Below are positions 31,772 through 42,939 of a stretch of 64,000 bases of DNA, in pieces. Positions within the stretch are counted from its first letter, which is position 1. The number at the start of each line of letters is the position of its first letter. Below the pieces are notes generated by a model that saw only the letters and a program-made list of their open reading frames with translations, had not been told where the DNA came from and did not search any database. The DNA lies in NCBI GenBank assembly GCA_032622095.1, contig CP136064.1, positions 3,716,280 through 3,780,279 on the forward strand. The letters run 5' to 3'. Made by a program: the position numbers and the translations under genes. The DNA is from Siphonodentalium dalli. Taxonomy: Eukaryota; Mollusca; Scaphopoda; Gadilida; Siphonodentaliidae.

Positions 31772-33920
31772 GTGAGCGGCAGATTTCTGTCACGTGCTAG
31801 TATCCGATAGTACATAGGATAGTATAGTTATTGTTTGATATGTTCCCGGATCTAGGATAAATTTCTTTCCCCAGTGATTGTAACTGATAAGGTTAAATGT
31901 ATATGTAAGAACAATATGTGCACTGTCTGAAAAAATGTCCGTCGCTTTAACGGTCTGAGACCGCGAAACATCGCTGCCAAAATGTGACCGTTAAACACAC
32001 GGGCGGGCTGTAGCATGTTCCACGGTATAAACCGTTTAAGTAACTGGCAGACTGTAACCATTAACGGAGAGAGTGGTAGGTGGGCGCCAAGCGCCCGGGA
32101 TGGTCGAAAAGATCGAATGATCTTCTCCTGCACCCCACAATTTGTTGTTGTGAGGATATCTGAACATAGAAAATCGTCATGTCTGAACCCGGCAAAAGTT
32201 GAAATGAATTGAATGAATGTTGTATGGGGATGAGCCCACGAGCTTTAATATGGGGTATGGGAGAGTTCCTAGGTGTCCCTTTAACTGTCAGGCCGTTGTA
32301 TTTTATATGGTTCAACACCGTTTAATTAATATCAAGACCGTAACACCAATTATTTGCTCTTAATTTGCTAATTTACCGTAGCATTTACAACTATAATTAT
32401 ATACAAATCTAAAACATTGTCTCTGTTTATACAATAAACAATATAGAAGAAGCAATAATTTGATTTAAATGTCACAATTTTGAACGCAAGATGTCGCAAT
32501 ATTAAGCGCAAAATATTGAGATATTAAGCGCAAATGTTGCAATAATATGACAAGCGATAACCCAACTCTTGGAATAATTACTCGTGTCTAAGAGATATAG
32601 ATTCACTCCGGCTTTGAACATTGAACCACCAACAACTCTGTTCATCTGCTACCGTGCAACACCGACAGTATACGTTATTGCAAAATAAAAGTGTAAAACC
32701 TCTGGACTCTTCTTTGTTCCCATTTTCACACTGGACACTAGTGCCTTTTTTGGAATAGGAATAATAGGAAATTCGATAAAAATAGCTGTCACCACATGTA
32801 TCTACAATGTGGATTATGCCATGAATCTCTACTCAGGCTAACGCCCATTACAGATCATATTCCACCAATACAAAACCTGGGAACTTTTTGAAGATTTGAC
32901 AGGGAACCTTATAAAGTCGAAAATATAACGAGGGGAATATATATCTTTTCCATAATGAACTTCGTTGTGTGAAGTTCCCGACTCGAAATGGTATGCTTTG
33001 TCAGCCGATATCACAATAAACATTTATTTAATTACCCAGGATAAATTATATGTAAGCGACACAAAGAAAAATCGCCCATAAAGTCACTTATATCGAGAAA
33101 CTTCGTGTTGGGACCTTCACCTACAGTGAAATACATTATTAAGGAAAAGATACTAACAAAGAAATATATTACACTGTTAAATATAGCGATCCGTTTGGGT
33201 TCTGTAGAATACCAAACTGTGTCATACAATGGTATTATACAGTCTTGACTTTCAAAGCTTTTGATATCATCTCGATACGAATTGATGTCCGAAGCTGATT
33301 ATGTGTGTGGCGATCACGTGTGTCGGGTGCAAATGATCAAATTGAAGTGAACAAAATGGCCGCATATCGACTCGTCGTCACCTATCGTTTTACAGTACCT
33401 TATAACAACTGAGACACATGACACAACATTCATTGGCAACTTTTATTTGAAGCAGTATTCGGCCTTGACTTACAGGTACTTGACAACCTGATGTTCCGGC
33501 GAAGCCGTCAAAATTGAAATGATAAATAGTTTTTACTTTGGCCAAATTTGGCGAAATTGTATTAAACAATTACGTCTTGTACTGTAAATGTTTTGGAATA
33601 ATGTGAACACTGTTTTATTTTGGGTCTGAATGTGAACCGGAGACGCTGTTAAACTACAAAACCCGGTCGATGTTGATATTTTAGAGTTGTTAACTCGACT
33701 GTCACTGTTCACAATTGCTGTTACACTTGGTACTGACGCGATAATAATTCCACAAAGCTTTGATGTCAACATATACACTGAGAAAGTTTAGTCGGAATTG
33801 GATTGTCGATATACTCTTCATCTGAATTAATCATCGCGAACTGACGTGTGGACACAGATCAGTCACTCATCTACATCATATTCATCTATTTTCATCGAAC
33901 CAGACTTTCAGAAACACAGT
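31772..33920 (+). other. Left part of intron 2, no feature recognised
   Basis: AT-rich intron sequence. A more GC-rich piece at 31,930-32,170 has no identity I can support. Confidence 0.4.
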
Positions 33921-34321
33921 TTAACCCTTTACCCAACAAACCGGCCAAAACCGGCCAAAATAAAGCTTCAACAGGCTAAAATATCTTGGGTCTGTCTCAA
34001 TAAAACCATACAAATATGGATATCATTGGAACCGGCTCATTGACCACATTGTGATGGTTACAGTTATGCCCTGTGCCAATGCATTCTCTTATATATGCGA
34101 GTCGACCATAGGTCGCCTCGCATATATAAGAGAATGCATTGGCCTAAAAAAAATCTTTTTTTAACACTTTTTACCATTTTTTCTTACATTCTTTAACAAT
34201 TTTATAATTTTTAATGTGTTAAGCCAATGCATTCTCTTATATATGCGAGGCGACCTATGGTCGACTCGCATATATAAGAGAATGCATTGGCACAGGGCCG
34301 TTCTGTTGGGTAAAGGGTTAA
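33921..34321. mobile_element. TTAA-flanked piggyBac-type MITE, family B, full-length copy
   Basis: Begins TTAACCCTTTACCCAAC and ends GTTGGGTAAAGGGTTAA. TTAA is the piggyBac target and CCCTTTACCCAAC would be the terminal repeat. It carries two ~69-bp palindromes (about 34,077-34,142 and 34,224-34,291) of the same sequence as in the TA-flanked family A, separated by a different, shorter AT-rich spacer. The left arm also has CCGGCCAAAACCGGCC and a CAATGATATCC-type segment. No coding capacity. Confidence 0.9.
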
Positions 34322-35131
34322 GTAAAGATGTTAGTGGCGAGTTGAGAACTTTGTCGCAAAATCAGCGTCCAGTTACGGAGTCAGCTGAACATTGTTTTGA
34401 ACGGAGTCTGCAACGAACTGATAGGCCTGTTGATTCATAGTTTTGCGATGTATGCATGGACTGGCTGTAAGGTTGTATTATAGGCCGTTAATGACGGACC
34501 ACGGGCGAGTGGCATCACCGCGATTGACATTTTCCTTATACGACATTGCTTTATAAATGTATGACATTCTTATGTCTCATCCTAATGGCACTTCGGGCGC
34601 TCGCCAAAAGCGCCAAAATGGGCGACATTAGTTTCACGCCAAAATTTAGAATCAAAATGTCATGCTAATGTGCTCGCCAAAAGATACAAAAACATGCGAT
34701 ATTATGTCGCTTTTGTTGCACAACTAATATCGCATGGTCTGTTGCTTTCGGTAGGCATACGTGCCAATAGCGGCCTCTCTCTCTCAGCTGTATACATGGA
34801 CCTATGGAACATGCTGTTAACTGATTTAGTGTTTCAATCGAACTATCTGTGACTGTTGCTGAGTATACCGTTGTCATATATTTGCATGTATCCTGGTGTG
34901 ATGTGCACCCACTAGTATGAATCAAGAAATGAAGTGCACATGTCACATGTGAGTGACTGGACAATTTGAGACCAAAACAAGTATACAAATTAACATGTTT
35001 TACTTTTACATACATTTGAGTGATACCGGTAAATGTGTTCGTTAGTTCTTCTGTCTTGAAATTGGAAGGCCAATTCGTATGATTCACATTGGTCGAATTA
35101 CTATTACTCGTACTTGAAACGATCGCATGAA
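34065..35131. repeat. Segmental duplication, copy 1 (unoccupied TTAA at 34,488)
   Basis: From the right half of the MITE at 33.9 kb through GTAAAGATGTTAGTGGCGAG, GACGGACCACGGGCGAGTGG, GGCGCTCGCCAAAAGC-like phrases to TACTTGAAACGATCGCATGA. It is repeated at 35,415-36,909. At 34,486-34,494 it reads CGTTAATGA, the state before the insertion seen in the other copy. Confidence 0.9.
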
Positions 35132-35414
35132 ATAACAGAATAGTACCGGTCTAATGAGAATATGAATGCGATATTATCCGCACAACTCTGTTTGTGTGAG
35201 CTCAGCGTTTGTTGATATACCGGTACAGCACATATAGAGTGTACGATAAGTAAAACACTCAACACCGTGGCAATATGTTTGGGAGAGTGATTCGCGGTGA
35301 CCTATTCAACCCCAAGATCTGTTTATTTTCATTAATTTTTTTTATTGAATAGCATACGACACTTCAAGGGCGAGAGGGGAAACTATCTCACTGTCACATG
35401 CGCACAGCCTTACA

Positions 35415-35660
35415 CTTATGCCCTGTGCCAATGCATTCTCTTATATATGCGAGTCTCGCATATATAAGAGAATGCATTGGCCTAAAATAAATCTTTTTTT
35501 TAACACTTTTTACCATTTTTTCTTACATTCTTTAACTATTTTATAATTTTTAATTTGTTAAGCCGATGTAATCTCTTATATATGCGAGGCGACCTATGGT
35601 CGACTCGCATATATAAGAGAATGCATTGGCACAGGGCCGTTCTGTTGGGTAAAGGGTTAA
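35415..35660. mobile_element. Family B MITE, left-truncated copy inside the duplication
   Basis: Right half only, from TTATGCCCTGTGCC to GGTAAAGGGTTAA. The left arm with the CCGGCCAAAACC motif is missing, marking the duplication breakpoint within the MITE. Confidence 0.8.
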
Positions 35661-35800
35661 GTAAAGATGTTAGTGGCGAGTTGAGAACTTTGTCGCAAAA
35701 TCAGCGTCCAGTTACGGAGTATGCAACGAACTGATAGGCCTGTTGATTCATAGTTTTGCGATGTATGCATGGACTGGTTGTAAGGTTGTAGTATATGCCG

Positions 35801-36203
35801 TTAACCCTTTACCCAACAGAAGGGCCCTGTGCCAATGCATTCTCTTATATATGCGAGTCGACCATAGGTCGCCTCGCATATATAAGAGAATGCATTGGCT
35901 TAACACATTAAAAATTATAAAAATTGTTAAAGAATGTAAGAAAAAATGGTAAAAAGTGTTAAAAAAAGTTTTTTTTTTTAGGCCAATGCATTCTCTTATA
36001 TATGCGAGGCGACCTATGGTCGACTCGCATATATAAGAGAATGCATTGGCACAGGGCATAACTGTAACTATCACAATGTGGTCAAGGAGCCGGTTCCAAT
36101 GATATCCATATGTGTATGGTTCTATTGAGACAGACCGAAGATATTTTAGGCTGTTGAAGCTTTATTTGGCCGGTTTTGGCCGGTTTGTTGGGTAAAGGGT
36201 TAA
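35801..36203. mobile_element. Family B MITE, reverse orientation, inserted after the duplication
   Basis: Flanked by TTAA at 35,801-35,804 and 36,200-36,203. Outside these, the sequence is GCCG on the left and TGACGGACCACGG on the right, exactly the sequence that is contiguous around one TTAA in copy 1 at 34,485-34,500. Both palindromes are intact. Confidence 0.93.
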
Positions 36204-36929
36204 TGACGGACCACGGGCGAGTGGCATCACCGCGATTGACATTTTCCTTATACGACATTGCTTTATAAATGTATGACATTCTTATGTCTCATCCTAATGG
36301 CACTTCGGGCGCTCGCCAAAAGCGCCAAAATGGGCGACATTAGTTTCACGCCAAAATTTAGTATCAAAATGTCATGCTAATGTGCTCGCCAAAAGATACA
36401 AAACATGCGATATTATGTCGCTTTTGTTGCACAACTAATATCGCATGTTCTGTTGCTTTCGGTAGGCATACGCGCCAGTAGCGGCCTTAGTAAGTGGCTG
36501 GACTTGTATTCCACTGACCATACATTCTATATTCTATAAGCAGTTGATTAATTAGATAATGTTCAGCTGTATACATGGAGCCATGGAACATGCTGTTAAC
36601 TGATTTAGTCTTTCAATCGAACTATCTGTGACTGTTGCTGAGTATACCGTGTCATATATTTGCATGTATCCTGGTGTGATGTACACCCACTAGTATGAAT
36701 CAAGAAATGAAGTGCACATGTCACATGTGAGTGACTGGACAATTTGAGACCAAAACAAGTATACAAATTAACATGTTTTACTTTTACATACATTTGAGTG
36801 ATACCGGTAAATGTGTTCGTTAGTTCTTCTGTCTTGAAATTGGACGGCCAATTCGTATGATTCACATTGGTCGAATTACTATTGATCGTACTTGAAACGC
36901 TCGCATGAAATATGCAAACAACATTGTGT

Positions 36930-37570
36930 TAGTTTTAATTAACCAAAGTTCATTAGTTGGGTCTTCCCATTTTAATCCAGGTGCAGGGAACATGTCAGGG
37001 AAATCCTGATCCAAACCTGTTTAAGATGTCTGATTTATGTTTACCAATTAGCGTCAATGCATACAAACCAAATATCACAAACATCTATGCGATAAATCCC
37101 AAGGTAAAATCTCAAAGTATAATCACAAAGGTTTGCGTGTTATCGCAAAGATGTTTGTGATTTATTGCAAAGTTGTTTTGTGATTTATCGTAAAGATTTG
37201 CTCCCCTTATTCCACATGCATGCTGGTTGTGAAAGACCGATCGGTACAATTTAGCCCGACCGTGCTATTATAGATCGATTGGTAGTTCACCCAGACCTGC
37301 TAAAGATGTCTGATGTATGTTTACACGGTTCAAGTTCATTAGTGCTAACGCATAAAAATATATCTGCGAAAATCACAAACGATTACGATTAATTGCAAAC
37401 CTTTGAAATAAATTGAAATCCTTTGCACTAAATCGCATATATTTATCACAAAGTAGTTTGAGATTCGCAAAGTTTTGCGATATTTATCGCAATGTAGGTT
37501 TTTATTTATCGGGCTATTATAGATCGATTGATTTGTGATTTGTTCACCAAGACCTGTTTAATATGTTTGA
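36930..37570. repeat. Three degenerate tandem copies of about 270 bp
   Basis: CCTGTTTAAGATGTCTGATT and TTATGTTTACC-like phrases recur at about 37,015, 37,290 and 37,550, with TTTATCGCAAAG-type short repeats between them. The copies are strongly diverged. Confidence 0.65.
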
Positions 37571-37934
37571 TTTATTATGTTTACTTTAATATTATTACAC
37601 ACAAATTAAGAAATTTGGCCGATTATTTTAGACATTCAAACAAATTGTACTCCACGTTCAGGGACAGGTCGGGGAATTCCTGAAATCGAGGTATTAAACC
37701 TTGAATTAAGTACAAAAACACGATCAAGGTTCTATACTAATAAAAGTAATATAATTTGGATTAATTTATTTTGCACTATGCAAGGGAGTCCATGTAACTG
37801 ATAACGTGATCTCAATGGACCTTAATTCGATCTTTAAACGCCATGACATTATTTGGAATCTAACATTCCACATTGTTAAATTTGCTGTCGGACATTTTTT
37901 TCTCGAGTGCTTGGTACATGGGCATGTTCTACAC

Positions 37935-38145
37935 ATAGTACCTATATATTTGGTACTCTGGAGTACCAAATTGTTAGTATTCTTCTGAAGTACCAAATAT
38001 TGTTCGTACTCTGGAGTACCAAATTGTTAGTATTCTGAAGTACCAAATATTGGTGTTACCTAAATCTTTGGTACTCCCGAGTACACAAGCAGCTACTTCA
38101 GAGTAACAGGCTTGATGTTGGTACTCTGGTGTACCAAGATATGTG
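37935..38145. repeat. Cluster of GGTACTCTGGAGTACC palindromes
   Basis: Five related motifs (GGTACTCTGGAGTACC, GTACTCTGGAGTACC, GGTACTCCCGAGTAC, GGTACTCTGGTGTACC and variants) within 200 bp, linked by AAATTGTTAGTATTC. Each can form a short hairpin. Confidence 0.8.
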
Positions 38146-38427
38146 ACATAACTACCCATGCCCCATTATATTAACATAACTACCCATGCCCCATTATATT
38201 AACATAACTACCCATGCCCCATTATATTAACATAACTACCCATGCCCCATTATATTAACATAACTACCCATGCCCCATTATATTAACATAACTACCCATG
38301 CCCCATTATATTAACATAACTACCCATGCCCAATTATATTAACATAACTACCCATGCCCCATTATATTAACATAACTACCCATGCCCCATTATATTAACA
38401 TAACTACCCATGCCCCATTATATTCAC
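38146..38427. repeat. 29-bp minisatellite, about ten units
   Basis: ACATAACTACCCATGCCCC followed by ATTATATTAA repeats almost without change from 38,146 to 38,427. Confidence 0.95.
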
Positions 38428-38429
38428 AT

Positions 38430-40538
38430 AACTTGATTCAAGGACATATAACACTCCGTGTATATTATATAACTGTCCCAATAGGTAGAACCCCAAACTC
38501 GAATATCCGTGTTCGGTTCCTTAAGGAAACCTCACACATCTTACTCACAGCGAAGACCTACACACATTGAAGACGGCTCCCAAATATGGTCATGGGAAAT
38601 GACCATAACAGCGGGACCAATCCCGATGTGTATTACCAAACACCTCATTATGTATTCACCCAAATGGTATATAAGTAAATACAATTCCCCAAGAGATCAT
38701 GCTTGTCCTATTCCACTTCCGAGCCTCTAATGCGTAGAGGCTCGACTACTCGTATTCTAATACTAGGGTCATCGATTGTCACATTTGTATACACTGCTTG
38801 TATATTATTCACGACGTATTAAAGACTTGTACATATATCTATATGTCCATTTCCTCACAAATATTTGGTACTTCAGGGTACAAACAATTTCGATCTTTAC
38901 GGGCGTTAGCCAGAGTAGAGATCAATGGTCACCACGTGTCTCTTGACATTGTCGTGTCTAAAGATTTTCTAAAAAATTTCTTTTAAACGGACATGGTTCA
39001 TTTAAGCTTCTAAATTTTGTCTACGTAATTTGGAATGAGGTATAAGATAGGTTGAAATATACTCGAAACATTGAAATACCGGCTCCGTATGCTCTGAAAT
39101 ACTTTTCATCGTCACAACCATTTTCCAGCTGTTTTAATTGTTTTCACACGAAACAAACGCTCTTTATTTCAACCATGTCCGAAATAGACTAACACGGAAC
39201 GCTCTTTTTCGCTCCATGTCGCGCAAATCGCTTTTGTTTTTATTTGGAACCAAACTATCGTGTTCAATGTTGTATTGTTCGTGACTTCAGTGCGTCTCTC
39301 TGTGACATATAAAGCTCATATGAAGGTAGTTCATGTATTTATCGACCTACTGCGATACCGGGAACATTCAAAAGCGAATATTATAAGGTGTGTTTTGGAG
39401 AACAAACGACCAAGTGTCTTTAACAAATCTAGATGGTTCAAACTTACTCAACGTCAATTCCGACTAATTTGCTTGGATCCAATTGAATCTGAAAATTTAA
39501 GTTCTCAGTATAATTGTCTTTAAAGTGTAAACGACAACAATCTTGAACAAGACTTGTACAAAACAGATTCCTTGCAATGTATACGTGATGGCAGCGGTCT
39601 AATTAGAATAGTTTGTGGACAGAACTCTCCCTTGCAATTTGGTGAAGATGTGTAAGACGTTTTTCATATGAGGCGCATCCCTTTTGAAATAATGATCACC
39701 ACAAGGCCCACATAACTTCTCAACTTTAAAGGAGTGCTGTACACTAACTCTAACCATCTCATTTTATACTCAACAGAATACACGTAAGACATTAATGCCT
39801 TCGAGCCATGTATGAGTGCAAAAATATACTCGTGTGTTCTACGAACGATGTAAAAGACATGATAATTACACGTGAAATGAAATTATGACTCATTAATTCA
39901 ATTTTTTTAAAACTTCCATGTATTTTACATTGATCATAGAGCACACGAGACTATTTTGTACTCACACATGGCTCAAATTAATTCATTTGTTGTATATATT
40001 CTGTTGAGTATAAGATGAGATAAGATGATCCCACAAATGACCCGATTTAGGGTACATTACCCCTTTAATCTATCTCCATAGAAACTTTGATATATTTATG
40101 CATTGTAATTATTTGTCCTGAAATAGGAGCATAAATATACAAGTGTTCAAATAAAGATCCCGAACATCTGCGTGCGCCTAGTTGTGTCGAAAAATACAGC
40201 GCTGCCTTTCATTCTACCATAATGCGTTGCGCGACGTTCGAATGTAAACAATAGCATTGAGTTTTCATTTACACTTGGAGATACATCATATACGGTCAAC
40301 CTATTGTCTTGGTTATCCATCTATATTTTGATTGGTTTTCACCAAAGATATATAATAATATCTTAGAACAGAAATATAGTTTAGGCGTCGAATATTATGT
40401 TTGTCTTGCGATTAATTTTGTAATATACTATTCTGTTCTGCAGTATTCTCTACACCATCCATATTGGTCTTCCAACACTAACTGATTGGTGACAAAGTTT
40501 CCTTCTAGGATGTAATAATTCAACTATGGCCATTTCAG
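38430..40538 (+). other. Right part of intron 2, no feature recognised
   Basis: AT-rich intron sequence ending in a short acceptor CATTTCAG. No RNA gene or repeat family is recognised in it. Confidence 0.4.
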
Positions 40539-40728
40539 AGAAGTGCATGGCCGCGGGGAAAACTGTTGGGAGGGACTAGTAAGCTCAATGGCATGGCGTA
40601 CGTCCGTGGTAGTCGTCATGATTATGACAGCTGGGCGACCAATGGATGCGATGGGTGGAGCTACAAAGACGTTCTTCCTTATTTTTTGAAATCGGAAGAT
40701 ATTGACGACATCGAATACACGAAACGGG
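40539..40728 (+). CDS. GMC oxidoreductase exon 3: signature 1
   Basis: Reads [20 protein letters not shown] and continues [13 protein letters not shown], then [16 protein letters not shown]. This is PROSITE GMC signature 1 and the segment that holds the FAD covalent or close-contact loop, with every usual residue. Acceptor CAG at 40,536-40,538, donor GTAAGT at 40,729 (phase 1). Confidence 0.94.
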
Positions 40729-40795
40729 GTAAGTAGTTTAAATAATATTGACAATGTTAGTGAAGCTATGTGTACTATATACTATAAAGTTATTA

Positions 40796-40918
40796 TATAA
40801 TGTTGTGTACAGTATGTGTTTTCTTGTACGAGTCCAGGTTGTGTGAAAACTTATAATGGACGAGCCACGCAACCTGGACGAGTACAAGAAAATCTCATAC
40901 TGAACACAACATTGTATA
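40796..40918. repeat. Inverted repeat just after exon 3
   Basis: Arms of about 46-49 bases at 40,796-40,841 and 40,870-40,918, both containing TTTTCTTGTAC and GTCCAGGTTG in opposite orientation, with a 28-base loop. Four or five mismatches. It could be a foldback MITE; no target duplication is clear. Confidence 0.85.
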
Positions 40919-41819
40919 AAGACATTTTTATTATTCATAAGTATGTTTATTCAAAATTTGGTAATGCAACTTACAAACTCTTGTTTTTTTGGAAAACGTT
41001 TACTTTTCAATTGTGAAAAGTTGATAAGACGGTGTGATTTTGGTTCCTCTGATAACCGGACAAGTTTCAATTCTGTGAAAGCCGGCTTAATCATTGACAA
41101 TTTTCACTAAATTCGACAGTAGAGATTCATGCCAGGTAGCCACGGCATGATCTGAGGTCGGCTGTAACCTGACTTCATTCGACTCAGTGCTGATGTTGAA
41201 ATTGACAGTGCTGTGACTATCAAAACACTGGCACATTTACTGACACAGGATACAGGTACAATTAATGCTTCGATGGCAACCAATAGTGACAATAATAACA
41301 ACGAGCAGCTATTACTATTATAATGTTGAGAATGACCTGTTGTTCAATCCAGTTGACAGTTTTCTGATTGTTTCAAATCAGATGCATGTACATTTACAAG
41401 AGAGGATATACATGTACTGTACGTACCAGTGTAATTCACAAGAGCTTCAATGTCAACAACAACACCGTAAACAATGAACCTACGCCGCGCAGTGACGGAT
41501 GATAACATATCTACAATTCCAACTTACAAGTACAACTTTACAATTACACGGACCAATTCATCCGGTGTTCATAAATTTTCATTGAAACGTGTGGATATGA
41601 GACATTGTCATCATTCGCCATGTTATCCTCAAGTTATTACGATAATTTACCGGGAGTGCACTATCTTTGGCCGACTCACTGATATTGATATACTAAGTGT
41701 CGTGATACCAGTGAATTATTATACTCTATACACCCATCGGTAAGCCCGGGGACCAGTGATACCAGTATACAGTTTGATGCATCATGCTGTAAAGTGTCGT
41801 GTCATCGAAAAATGTGCGA

Positions 41820-42470
41820 CTACATGAGAACATTGTCGCCATGTCATCGCGCACAGTCATCATGGGATCTAAAGGAGAACATTGTCGCCATGTCATCGCG
41901 CACAGTCATCATGGGACTACAGGAGAACATTGTCGCCATGTCATCGCGCACAGTCATCATGGGATCTAAAGGAGAACATTGTCGCCATGTCATCGCGCAC
42001 AGTCACGTGCGACTACAGGAGAACATTGTCGCCATGTCATCGCGCACAGTCACGTGCGACCACAGGAGAACATTGTCGCCATGTCATCGCGCACAGTCAC
42101 GTGCGACTACAGGGGAACATTGTCGCCATGTCATCGCGCACAGTCATCATGGGACTACAGGAGAACATTGTCGCCATGTCATCGCGCACAGTCATCATGG
42201 GATCTACATGAGAACATTGTCGCCATGTCATCGCGCACAGTCATCATACAGGAGAACATTGTCGCCATGTCATCGCGCACAGTCATCATACAGGAGAACA
42301 TTGTCGCCATGTCATCGGGCACAGTCATCATGGGATCTACAGGAGAACATTGTCGCCATGTCATCGCGCACAGTCATCATACAGGAGAACATTGTCGCCA
42401 TGTCATCGGGCACAGTCATCATGGGATATACAGGAGAACATTGTCGCCATGTCATCGCGCGCAGTCATCG
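41820..42470. repeat. 42-51-bp minisatellite, about fourteen units
   Basis: GAACATTGTCGCCATGTCAT followed by CGCGCACAGTCA recurs, with two alternating tails (TCATGGGATCTA and CGTGCGACTAC). Long frames through it arise from repetition. Confidence 0.95.
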
Positions 42471-42939
42471 TGGAATCTGCTGTTGTCTTGAATTTTTCAA
42501 TCCCAACTAGCTGTTACTGATAGGTAGTACCAGTCAAACGAATTGGTATATTAATCTTCTGTCAATTTAATTGTCCCTCAAGTATTCCACTAAATAACAT
42601 TAATTATAGTCTTGACTGATTATTTTCCCCAACGCAAACGTGTGTTATGCATTATGGTGCTTATCAAGCAAGAGTGTTTACACGATATCAATAACCCGGA
42701 ATACATCTTTAAGTATATGCTATATACATGTTATTCCAGACTTGAACGCGAAGCGGAAATTAAAGAAACACAAACTTTATTTAGGGCACACTAGACTAAG
42801 TGTATACGTGATGTGGTTGCCTTGTTCCGTTTCAGAGGAATAAAACAAGGTAACCGAGAATGGCGGTGGATTCAGGGAGGATATATATACGGTCAACCTA
42901 AGTTGGCTTTATATAATGCTAAGACGTGAAGCTAATTAG

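Larger units (their letters stand above)
35415..36909. repeat. Segmental duplication, copy 2 (TTAA occupied by a MITE)
   Basis: Same sequence as 34,065-35,131 with a few indels: a ~28-bp deletion before GTATGCAACGAACTG, a ~75-bp insertion near 36,490-36,560, and the 399-bp MITE at 35,801-36,203. The first palindrome in this copy's own MITE remnant has lost its loop (GCGAGTCTCGC at 35,449-35,459). Confidence 0.9.

Noticed and set aside
41794..42510. 238-codon frame through the minisatellite at 41.8-42.5 kb
   Set aside because: Three overlapping frames show the same repeated peptides with no splice signals or family pattern. It is repetition only.
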